Shown: positions 1 through 7,441 of the stretch, piece by piece
Position numbering within the stretch: the stretch's first letter is position 1
Layout: every line of letters begins with the position of its first letter
NCBI GenBank assembly: GCA_963711705.1
Contig: CAVQFM010000015.1
Location: 62,001-126,000 of the forward strand
Direction: 5' to 3'
Source: RYN-230 sp963711705
GTDB lineage: Bacteria; Actinomycetota; Actinomycetes; Streptosporangiales; Streptosporangiaceae
DNA length: 64,000 bases
The notes under the pieces: model-generated
Told to the model about the DNA's origin: nothing
The model's input: the letters and a program-made list of their open reading frames with translations, nothing else
The model's database searches: none
Made by a program: the position numbers and the translations under genes

Positions 1-128
1 GCCGGCGCCGACCCGCAGCCTGCCACTACGGCGACTGCGCAGGCCAGCAGGGCTGCCCGCAGGGTAGCGGCACGGGACCGACCCCCGCCGGACCGGTCCC
101 GCGTGCATCTACCGGGGTTTCCCCACAT
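1..128 (-). CDS. Lipoprotein, N-terminal part only (runs off left edge)
   Basis: Only the first 42 codons lie in the window and the gene continues beyond base 1. The ATG at 126-128 has GGAGGG five bases upstream. The product starts with an Arg-rich stretch (residues 8-23), followed by a hydrophobic segment (about 22-36) and the lipobox VAGC with the lipidated Cys at 38, then GSAPA. This is a classic type II signal peptide, so the mature protein should be anchored on the outer face of the membrane. The n-region is unusually long. The gene diverges from the Tad-like operon to its right; what the mature domain does cannot be seen. Confidence 0.7.
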   Translation of the reverse strand, partial: MWGNPGRCTRDRSGGGRSRAATLRAALLACAVAVVAGCGSAP

Positions 129-470
129 CGATGCCCTCCGCCTCGTGGGCTGCCGCTGTGCGGAACTCTACAATGCCGGTTTTCCCCGGACGGCACGTTT
201 GGCGAAAATACCCGAATTACCAATTTACTAATTAGACCAAGACTTTGTCTGGGTGAACCAGGACGGTCAGGGCGCCCGTTTCCCTGCTGCGCCGGGCACT
301 CACTGTGAGTAGCTGCTCAGCGGGCTATATATGACGGCGGGATGACTTTCTTTCCTATGCCTGCTGCGACTGCCCGGGTGGCTTTATGGTGAAGATGCGC
401 CTGCGTGATCCGGCCGCCCGCCGGTACCCGGGCTAAACACGCAGTCCGTCAGCAGGGAGAGCGCAGAGGA
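129..470. other. Divergent intergenic region with an AT-rich core
   Basis: This 342-bp gap separates the leftward lipoprotein gene from the rightward Tad-like operon, so it must carry promoters for both. Bases about 197-247 are strikingly AT-rich compared with the rest of the window and contain a CTAATTAG palindrome and a small AGAC-TTT-GTCT dyad. A TATATA-like element lies near 326-331, upstream of the operon, but no convincing -35 box is placed at a normal distance. I see no coding potential. Confidence 0.4.
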
Positions 471-1203
471 ATGCCAACTGACCGGGACACACTGCCACGA
501 GGCAAAGCCGGCCGTGCCGACCAGCAAACGACCTGGGCGCCGACCGCACCCGCGGCGCGCCGCCTGCCAGCCCCGGCCCGGGAGCGCAAGCCGGCCCTGG
601 CCGCACTGGCCGTCCTGCTCATTCTTGGTGGGCGCACTAGGGACCGGCCTCCTGGTGCTGCAGAGCGGCAAGCGGGTCGCTGCGATCGAGATCTCCGCGC
701 GGATCGGGGCTGGCCAGCGGATCCCGCTGAGCGCCCTGCAGCAGGTGCAGATCCCGGCCGGTACCGGGCTGGGCTTCGTGCCGTGGGCCGAGGCGGCCCA
801 GGTCGCCCGGTTCTTCACGGTCGGCGTGATCCCCGCGGGCACCTTGCTGACCCAGGGGATGGTGGCACCCTCCGGCATGTCGGTCACCGGCAAAGCGGTA
901 CTCGGGCTGGCGCTCAAGGACGGGCAGCTGCCCCGCGGCCTGCAGACTGGCGACCACATCGACATCTACCAGGTCAGTGACTCCCAGCAGACCTGCCCGG
1001 GCGGCTCGGGCGCCGTGCTGAGCGGGGACGCTGTGGTGCTCGCCATCGGCCGGCCGGCTGCCGCCGCGGGCAGCAGCGCCGTGGCCGACGTGCAGGTGGC
1101 GGTCAACCCCACGGATGCGGGCCCGGTTGCCTGCAACGCGGCTAACGGCATGGTGGGCATCGCTGTGCTGCCCGGGCCCGGGCCAGCGGCCGGGGTCGGC
1201 TGA
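471..1203 (+). CDS. SAF-domain membrane protein of a Tad/Flp-type locus (frame break near 630)
   Basis: The protein resembles the CpaB/RcpC-like SAF proteins that accompany Tad pilus genes. The ATG at 471 follows AGAGGA. Read through one apparent extra base near 629-633 (GGTGGG), the product is about 243 residues: a basic, Pro/Ala-rich cytoplasmic start, a single membrane helix (about 41-64), and an SAF domain (about 70-135) containing PAGT and TLLTQGMV segments. A Cys pair near the C-terminus may form a disulfide outside the membrane. Without correction the helix is split between two frames, which is the reason for assuming a sequence error. The gene leads a compact operon and ends three bases before the ATPase gene. 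The role in pilus assembly is inferred from family and context. Confidence 0.65.
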
Positions 1204-1206
1204 CCG

Positions 1207-3975
1207 ATGGCGCTGATCGCAGTAGCTGCCGATAAGGGAGCGCCGGGCGTCACCACCAGCGCGCTGGCCCTGGCCGCCGTGTGGCCGCGTCCGGTGCTGC
1301 TGGCCGAGTGCGATCCGGCGGGCGGCGACATCGTCTACCGGCTGCCGGGCGCTGGCGGAACGCGGCTCGATCCGCGGCGCGGGCTGCTCAGCCTGGCCGT
1401 GACCGCGCGCCGCGGGGTGACCCCGGCCCAGGTCTGGGAGCACGTGCAGAAGCTGCGCGGCGGCCTGGACGTGCTGCTCGGGGTGGCCACCGCCGAGCAG
1501 GGCAGCGGCCTGGACCCGCTATGGGACGCGATCGGCGCGGCGCTGGCCGCGCTGCCCGGGGCCGACGTGATCGCGGACTGCGGCCGGCTGGGCCCGGACG
1601 GCCCGTACTACGAACTGCTGGCGCACGCCGCCGCGGTCGTGCTGGTCGTCCGGCCGAGCCTGGGGGAGGTGGTCCGGCTGCGTGACCGGGCGGCCGCGCT
1701 GTCCGCCGCGGTGGGCCAGCGCGGCGGCCACGATGGCCGGATCGGCCTGCTGGTCGTCGTCGATCACCGTGGCTTCGGGGCCGCGCTGGCCGAGGTGGGC
1801 CAGGCGGTCGGCTACCCCGACAGCCTGGTCAGCGTGCTCGGTGGCGTCGCCTACGAGCCCAGGAGCGCCGAGCTGCTCCGCGGCGAGTGGGGCGGGAAGC
1901 TCCGTAAGTCCCTGCTGATCAGGACGGCCGGAGAGGTGACCGCACGGCTGGTCAGCCAGTGGCCGGCCGCGGTTGGCCAGCCAGCGGGTGCGCGGCCCGC
2001 CTCTGGGCCGTCAGCCGCTGGCGTGCGGCACACCGGTGGCAGGCGGGCCAGTGCTGGGCGGGCTGGGACGAGGCAGGCCGGGGCCGGGCGGATCGGCACC
2101 AGCCCAGCTGGCCTGTGGCGATCCGGTACGGGCCCCTCTAGCACGGACCCGGCTGACGTGGGGGTGGCCGGCCCCGGGTGGGCTGAGTCCCGTCCCGGTG
2201 ACGCGGCCCCGGGTGACCGCGGCTGGGACAGCCCACCCCCGGTCGGCCCTGGGCTTGCTGGCCAGCCGGACCCCGGAGGGAGCGGCCCGGTGACCGCGCC
2301 TGCGCCGCCACCCGGTCTCGGGTGGGGCGGCCCGCCGCCTGGCCCGGCCCCGCAGAGCTCGCCGCCGTGGCCGGTGCTCGACGGCACCGACCCACGGCCC
2401 ACGGTCCCGCCGCACCGGCCCGGCCGCCGGACCGCCGGATGCCGCCCGGCGTGGTGCCGGTGGATGGGCTCGCGTCACTGGATGGGCTTGCGCCACTGGA
2501 TGGGCGCGCGCCGTCGGACGGGCCCGGGCCCGCCGCTGACCTGGCGCCACTGCCTGCCCCACCTGGCCCAGCGGCGCCCGGGCCGGCCCTGCCCCGGCGC
2601 AGCAGGCCCTCAGGCCGCGGCCGCCATGCCCAGCCCCGGGGCGGCCGCTCGGCGGACCGCGGGCAGTGGTGACGCCGTGGACCACATTCTCGTCAAGCGA
2701 CTGCGCTGCGAAGTGGGGGACCGGCTGGCCGAGCAGCGCCGGCTGGATGCGTCGGCGGGCCAGCCGCCGATGCCCGCCGAGGACGAGCGGCAGTTCGCCC
2801 GGGCTCTCATCGCCCAGGTACTCGAAGACCATGCGCGCAACGAGATAACCGCTGGCCGGGCTCCACCCAACGCGCCGGAGGAAGAAGACCTGGCCGCCGC
2901 CATCCATGCCGCGCTGTTCGGCGTCGGGCGGCTCCAGCCGCTGCTGGATGACCAGCTGGTGGAGAACATCGACATCAACGGATGCGACCGGGTGTTCCTC
3001 AGTTACGCCGACGGGCGCGAGGTCATGGCCGAGCCGGTCGCCGAGAACGACGACGAGCTGGTCGAGCTGATCCAGGTGCTGGCGGCGTACTCCGGCCTGT
3101 CCAGCCGGCCCTTTGACACCGGCAATCCCCAGCTCGACATCCGGCTGCCCGACGGGGCCCGGCTGTCCGCGGTGATGGATGTGACCCGGCGCCCCGCGGT
3201 GTCCATCCGGCGGGCCCGGCTCGGCAAAGTGTTCCTGGCCGACCTGGTCGGCAACGGCACGCTGCTGCCCGAAGCCGCGTCGTTCCTGGCCGCGGCGACC
3301 GCCGCACGGAAGAACATCATGATCGCCGGGGCTACTAACGCGGGCAAGACCACGCTGCTGCGCGCGATCGTCAACCAGATCCCGCCCGGCGAGCGGCTCA
3401 TCACCGTGGAGCGGGCTCTCGAACTCGGCCTCGATTACTTCCCGGAGCTGCACCCGAACGTGGTCGCGCTGGAGGAGCGGCTGCCGAACATGGAGGGCCA
3501 CGGCGCCATCTCCATGGCTGAGCTGGTCCGCCGGTCGCTGCGGATGAACCCCAGCCGGGTCATCGTCGGCGAGGTGCTCGGCGACGAGATCGTCACCATG
3601 CTGAACGCGATGTCGCAGGGCAACGACGGCTCGCTGTCCACCATCCACGCGAACTCCTCGCTGGAAGTGTTCAACCGGATCGCCACCTACGCCATCCAGG
3701 CCACCGAGCGCCTGCCGGTGGAAGCCACCCACCTGCTCATCGCCGGGGCCATCGAGTTCGTCGTGTTCATCGAGAAACGCAACGAGTACTCCCGTGGCGG
3801 GCAGCTGCACCGGTTCGTGAGCAGCATCCGCGAGGTGACCGGGGTCAACGGGCGGGTGCTGTCCAGCGAGGTGTTCTCGCCCGGCCCGGACGGCCGGGCG
3901 GTGCCGCGCGCGCCCCTGTCCTGTCCGGCCGACCTGGCCATGCACGGCTACGACCCATCGAGGGGGACATGGTGA
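1207..3975 (+). CDS. ParA-like domain joined to a CpaF/TadA-type secretion ATPase (922 aa)
   Basis: One reading frame carries two modules that are often encoded separately. Residues 1-250 look like a ParA/CpaE-like P-loop protein with a degenerate loop (ADKGAPGVTT at 8-17), lacking the usual GK[TS]T lysine. Residues about 260-500 are a Pro/Gly/Ala/Arg-rich linker. Residues about 505-922 are a CpaF/TadA secretion ATPase with Walker A GATNAGKTT near 708-716, a RVIVGEVLGDE segment near 784 and the SLSTIHAN motif near 810. The ATPase should drive pilin assembly from the cytoplasm with the TadB/TadC platform proteins downstream. The stop overlaps the tadB-like start. Residues about 405-465 are rich in Trp, Cys and His, whereas another frame gives a normal Pro/Ala/Asp linker, so two compensating indels near 2420 and 2600 are possible. 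It is then uncertain whether this is one protein or two. Confidence 0.8.
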   Translation: MALIAVAADKGAPGVTTSALALAAVWPRPVLLAECDPAGGDIVYRLPGAGGTRLDPRRGLLSLAVTARRGVTPAQVWEHVQKLRGGLDVLLGVATAEQGSGLDPLWDAIGAALAALPGADVIADCGRLGPDGPYYELLAHAAAVVLVVRPSLGEVVRLRDRAAALSAAVGQRGGHDGRIGLLVVVDHRGFGAALAEVGQAVGYPDSLVSVLGGVAYEPRSAELLRGEWGGKLRKSLLIRTAGEVTARLVSQWPAAVGQPAGARPASGPSAAGVRHTGGRRASAGRAGTRQAGAGRIGTSPAGLWRSGTGPSSTDPADVGVAGPGWAESRPGDAAPGDRGWDSPPPVGPGLAGQPDPGGSGPVTAPAPPPGLGWGGPPPGPAPQSSPPWPVLDGTDPRPTVPPHRPGRRTAGCRPAWCRWMGSRHWMGLRHWMGARRRTGPGPPLTWRHCLPHLAQRRPGRPCPGAAGPQAAAAMPSPGAAARRTAGSGDAVDHILVKRLRCEVGDRLAEQRRLDASAGQPPMPAEDERQFARALIAQVLEDHARNEITAGRAPPNAPEEEDLAAAIHAALFGVGRLQPLLDDQLVENIDINGCDRVFLSYADGREVMAEPVAENDDELVELIQVLAAYSGLSSRPFDTGNPQLDIRLPDGARLSAVMDVTRRPAVSIRRARLGKVFLADLVGNGTLLPEAASFLAAATAARKNIMIAGATNAGKTTLLRAIVNQIPPGERLITVERALELGLDYFPELHPNVVALEERLPNMEGHGAISMAELVRRSLRMNPSRVIVGEVLGDEIVTMLNAMSQGNDGSLSTIHANSSLEVFNRIATYAIQATERLPVEATHLLIAGAIEFVVFIEKRNEYSRGGQLHRFVSSIREVTGVNGRVLSSEVFSPGPDGRAVPRAPLSCPADLAMHGYDPSRGTW

Positions 3976-4881
3976 CCAGCTTGTTCTCGGCGGGCCCGGT
4001 ACTCGCCGTGATCGCCGGCGGTGCGGCGGGTGGTGGCCTGTTCCTGCTGGTGGCGGCGCTGCGCGGGCTGCCCGTGCGGCCCGGCCGGCAGGCCCGGTTC
4101 AGCCGCCAGGCCCGGCAGCTCGACCGGGCCGCACGGTGCCGCCGCCCTGGTCGCCGGCTCAGCGATGCTGATCCTGACCCGGTGGGTGGCCGGCGCGATC
4201 GGCGTGGCCCTGCTCGTATTGACCTGGCGGACGCTCAGCGGCGCGGCCGCGGAGCGGCGCACCCTGGCCCGGCTGGAGGCCCTGGCTACCTGGACCGAGT
4301 CGCTGCGGGACACGATCGCCGGTGCGGTCGGGCTGGAGCAGGCGATTCCCGCCTCGCTGCGCGCCGCCGCGCCGTCGCTGCACGATCCGCTGGCCCGGCT
4401 GGTCGGCCGGCTGCACACCCGGATGCCGATGGCCGAGGCGCTGCGCAGCTTCGCCGACGACCTGGACGACCCGGGCGCCGACCTGATCGTCGCCGCGCTG
4501 ATCATCAATGCCCGGCTGCGCGGCCCCGGCCTGCGCGACCTGCTCGGCGCGCTGTCCGCCTCGGTCCGGGAAGAACTGGACATGCGCCGGAAGGTCAACG
4601 CGGAGCGCCGGTCCACCCGGCGCAGCGCGCAGATCGTGGTGGGCGTGTCCGTCGGCCTGGCGCTGGGACTGGCCCTGTTCAACCAGAGTTACGTGCGCAC
4701 CTACGGCAGCCCGGTGGGCCAGCTCGTCCTGGTCCTGGTGGTCGGCCTGTATGCCGCTGGTTTCGCCTGGATGCGCCGGCTCGCTACCTTCGAGAAGCCG
4801 GAGCGGCTGCTCGTCGGGGCGTCCCCGGCGCTAGCCGGGCCAGCCCAGGCGGCCGCGGTCCCGCCCGGGGTGACGTCGTGA
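3969..4881 (+). CDS. TadB-like type II secretion F-domain membrane protein (frame break near 4132)
   Basis: The gene starts at an ATG overlapping the end of the ATPase gene. Its first 50 or so codons encode a membrane helix (VLAVIAGGAAGGGLFLLVAA), but the rest of the family signature is in the next frame. Removing one base near 4131-4135 gives an uninterrupted product of about 303 residues: N-terminal helix, a second pair of helices (residues about 60-85), the cytoplasmic T2SSF domain with LEQAIPASLRAAAP and RMPMAEALRSFADDL, and two C-terminal helices near 225-265. TadB/TadC proteins form the inner-membrane platform that couples the ATPase to pilin assembly. The stop overlaps the GTG of the TadC-like gene. 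The break may be a sequence error or real inactivation. Confidence 0.7.
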
Positions 4882-5759
4882 CGGCGGCCCTGGCCGCCGG
4901 TGCGGTAGCCGGCCTCGGCCTGTTTCTGCTCATCTTCGCGCTCGTGCCGGGGCGGGCCAGCCTGGCCCGCCAGGTGGCCGCGTTCGACGCGGAGCACCGG
5001 TCCACGCGGCGCGCGCGGGAAGAGCGGGAGCGCCAGCTCGGCCGGCTGCTGGCGGCGTTCTGCGCGGAGCAGGGCTGGGAGTTCCCGTCGCTGCGGGCCA
5101 ACTTGTCCATCATCGGCAAGTCATTCGAGAACTACCTGGCCACCAAGGTGCTGCTGGGCCTGTTCGGTTTCCTGCTGGCCCCCCTGCTCCTCCTGCTGCT
5201 CACCCTGGCCGGCTTTCATGTCCCGTTCGTCATCCCGCTCTGGCTCGGCCTGGCCCTCGGCGGTGCGTTCTTCTTCCTGCCCGATCTCGAGGTCAGGCAG
5301 CAGGCGGAGGCCCGGCGCCGGGACTTCCGGCACGCCATCGGCGCCTTCCTCGATCTGGTCTCGATGAACTTGTCCGGCGGCCGGGGAGTGCCGGAAGCCC
5401 TGCTGACCGCGAGTGAGATCGGCTCCGGGTGGGCCCTGTGGCGGCTGCGGGACGCGCTGGCCAACGCCCGGATCACCGGGCAGACGCCCTGGCAGGCGCT
5501 CGGCGCGCTGGGCGCCGAAGTCCGCGTCGAGGAACTGCGCGACCTGGCGGCCGCGCTCAGCCTGGTGGCCGACGACGGGGCCAAGGTGCGCGAGTCGCTG
5601 ACCGCGCGTGCGGCCAGCCTGCGCCGCCGCGAACTGGCTGACCTGGAGGGCCAGGCCGGGGAGAAGTCCCAGTCCATGCTGGTCGCGCAGATGCTGCTGT
5701 GCGCCGGTTTCCTGATCTTCCTCACCTACCCGGTGGTGGGTGTCCTGCTTGGCACCTGA
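4878..5759 (+). CDS. TadC-like type II secretion F-domain membrane protein
   Basis: A GTG start at 4878 overlaps the preceding stop (GTGA), indicating translational coupling. The 293-residue product begins with a membrane helix (residues 2-22), has a basic cytoplasmic stretch, two adjacent helices near 95-145, then a T2SSF domain with GAFLDLVSMNLSGGRGVPEA, and a final C-terminal helix (LVAQMLLCAGFLIFLTYPVV). This layout matches the second platform protein of Tad-type pilus systems. It presumably pairs with the TadB-like protein just upstream. Confidence 0.8.
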   Translation: MTAALAAGAVAGLGLFLLIFALVPGRASLARQVAAFDAEHRSTRRAREERERQLGRLLAAFCAEQGWEFPSLRANLSIIGKSFENYLATKVLLGLFGFLLAPLLLLLLTLAGFHVPFVIPLWLGLALGGAFFFLPDLEVRQQAEARRRDFRHAIGAFLDLVSMNLSGGRGVPEALLTASEIGSGWALWRLRDALANARITGQTPWQALGALGAEVRVEELRDLAAALSLVADDGAKVRESLTARAASLRRRELADLEGQAGEKSQSMLVAQMLLCAGFLIFLTYPVVGVLLGT

Positions 5760-5793
5760 CGGCTGCCGTACGGCAGCAGAGTGGAGGCAGTAA

Positions 5794-6002
5794 ATGGGCA
5801 GCCTGAACTCGGCCCTGACCTTTCTGTGGGCATTCCTCGGCACCCGGGCCGGCTGCAACAGGCCAGGACCGACCGGGACCGCGGCGCGTCAGCCGTGGAA
5901 CTGGCCATCATCACCGCGGTCATCATCGGCATTGCCGGGATCGTGCTGGCCGCCATCAATATCTTCGTCACCAACGAAAGCTCCAAGATCAGCGGAGGCT
6001 GA
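5794..6002 (+). CDS. Flp-type pilin-like small protein (frame break near 5850)
   Basis: The ATG at 5794 has GGAGG seven bases upstream. It encodes a short hydrophobic start (MGSLNSALTFLWAFLG), but the pilin core lies one frame away and ends at 6002. Restoring one base near 5845-5853 gives about 69 residues with the core RDRGASAVELAIITAV and a following hydrophobic helix. The G-A-S-A-V-E pattern, with Glu five residues after Gly, is the processing and assembly signature of Flp/TadE-type pilins. An alternative is a GTG start at 5781 in the core frame, which needs no correction but has an atypical N-terminus. It is the likely major subunit of the pilus; no prepilin peptidase is visible in the window. 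Confidence 0.6.
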
Positions 6003-6018
6003 CCGGGAGCCTGCCGTG

Positions 6019-6483
6019 ATGACGCACCTGCCTGCTGCCCACCGCTGGGCTCGCCGTCTTCCGGTGGCGGGGCGCTCCGACCGCGGGACCAGCGCGGTCG
6101 AACTGGCCGTGCTGGCCCCGGCGCTGATGATGATCTGCATGCTCATCCTGCAGTTCGGTCTCTGGCTCAACGCGCGCCAGGCCGCCCTGGCCGCGGCGCA
6201 GGCCGGAGCCCGGGTGGCCCGGGAGCAGGCGGCCACGAACCCGGACTGGGCGGGCGCCGCGCAGAGCGCCGCGGCGCAGTACTACCACGGCCTGCATTCC
6301 AGCCTGCTCAGCAAGCTCACCGCGCAGGCCTCCGGAAACCCGCAGACCAATGTGTTCGTCACGGTAAGCGGCCCGCTGGGCTATTCGGTCTTTGGTCTCT
6401 TCGGGCTGAACCTGACGATTTCGGCCACCGCGGGCGGGCCGGTCGAATGCTTCCGGCCGGCCGGGCGGATGGGCTGCGGATGA
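6019..6483 (+). CDS. TadE-like pseudopilin
   Basis: The product has 154 residues from the ATG at 6019 (a GTG at 6016 is also possible). After a basic leader, the motif DRGTSAVELAVLAPALMMI marks a TadE-type pseudopilin with its single membrane helix near residues 20-45. The remainder is an extracytoplasmic domain rich in Ala, Gln and Ser. TadE-like proteins are minor pilin components or assembly factors of Tad systems. The gene overlaps the next start by four bases, so the two are probably translated together. Confidence 0.75.
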   Translation: MTHLPAAHRWARRLPVAGRSDRGTSAVELAVLAPALMMICMLILQFGLWLNARQAALAAAQAGARVAREQAATNPDWAGAAQSAAAQYYHGLHSSLLSKLTAQASGNPQTNVFVTVSGPLGYSVFGLFGLNLTISATAGGPVECFRPAGRMGCG

Positions 6484-6962
6484 TGCGCGCAGCCGGGTTC
6501 CGGAGGGGGCTGCCCTGGCTTTGCCGTGGCCGCCGGGAGCGGGGTTCCCTGTCGGTCGAGCTGGTCATCGTGACCCCCGGCCTGGTGCTGTTGCTGCTGC
6601 TGGTCGGCGCGGCCGGGCGGGTGGTCGGGGCGCAGGGGCATCTGGACGGCGCGGCCCGGGACGCGGCCCGGGCCGCGTCCATCGCGCCCTCCCCCCAGCA
6701 GGCCAGCCAGGCGGCCCTGCAGGCCGCCCAGGCCGACCTGGGCCAGTCCAGCTGGTGCACCGCGAACAGCGTGCAGGCGCTGGTCGCCGGGTTCCCGGCC
6801 GCCGGGCAGCCGGTGCCGCCCGGCCAGGATGTAACGGCCACGGTGACCTGCGCGGTGAACATGAGCCCGTTCACGGTGCTCGGCTTCCACCCGGCCATGG
6901 TCTTCACCGGCCAGGCGGTCGCGCCGCTGGACGTCTTCACCTGCCGGGCGCCGGCATGCTAG
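6480..6962 (+). CDS. Second TadE-like pseudopilin
   Basis: The start (ATG 6480, or ATG 6483) overlaps the upstream stop. The 160-residue product has an Arg-rich leader, the pilin-like motif RGSLSVELVIVTPGLVLLLL and one membrane helix near residues 28-50. The outer domain contains three Cys residues, two near CTANS and TCAVN and one near FTCRAP, which could form disulfides. It belongs to the same TadE family as its upstream neighbour, but the outer domains differ, which suggests distinct minor subunits. Confidence 0.75.
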   Translation: MMRAAGFRRGLPWLCRGRRERGSLSVELVIVTPGLVLLLLLVGAAGRVVGAQGHLDGAARDAARAASIAPSPQQASQAALQAAQADLGQSSWCTANSVQALVAGFPAAGQPVPPGQDVTATVTCAVNMSPFTVLGFHPAMVFTGQAVAPLDVFTCRAPAC

Positions 6963-7441
6963 CCCGGCGTTCCGCGGGGCCGCCTCCCCGGGCCAGCACG
7001 GAGCGGGGCTCCATCGCCGTGTTCACCGTTGTATTCGCCGTCGCCGTGGTGATGCTCACGGCGCTGATCGTGGATGGCGGGATCGCCATGAACGCCAGGG
7101 AGCGAGCCGCGGACATCGCGGAGCAGGCCGCGCGTGCGGCGGCCGGCAACATCGACGTGCCCCGGCTGCGGGCCAGCGGCACGGCCGTGATCGGGCCGGG
7201 TGCCTGCGGGTTCGCGGCCAGCCTGGTCAGCCGGTATGGCACCGGTGACCGGAGCGGCGTGGACGCGGTCACCGGGGCCACGATGACCGGCTGCCTGGCC
7301 CCGGCCGGGTCGGACACGGCCACCGTCGATGTCAGCATCACCACCCAGCCGCTGGTCGGCGGGATCCTCGGTGGCTTCACCGAGACCGCCCGGGAGACAG
7401 CCACCGCGCAATGCGGGATAACCCAGGGGGCGATCTGCTGA
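6956..7441 (+). CDS. TadG-like pilus-assembly protein (putative Flp pilus region)
   Basis: The 161-residue product starts at an ATG overlapping the previous gene by seven bases. It has a basic leader, ERGSIAVFTVVFAVAVVML and a membrane helix, then DGGIAMNARERAADIAEQAA, the usual hallmark of TadG/Tad-type proteins in which a helix is followed by an Asp-Gly-Gly and an Arg/Glu/Ala-rich stretch. The outer part contains Cys residues spaced for possible disulfides. The stop overlaps the ATG of the LysM/BTAD gene, which makes the run from SAF to LysM/BTAD essentially gapless. Confidence 0.75.
   Translation: MLARRSAGPPPRASTERGSIAVFTVVFAVAVVMLTALIVDGGIAMNARERAADIAEQAARAAAGNIDVPRLRASGTAVIGPGACGFAASLVSRYGTGDRSGVDAVTGATMTGCLAPAGSDTATVDVSITTQPLVGGILGGFTETARETATAQCGITQGAIC

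Noticed and set aside
2011..3945. Leftward 644-codon frame across the CpaF region
   Set aside because: Antisense shadow with an arginine/glycine/histidine-rich composition; the rightward ATPase motifs are clear.
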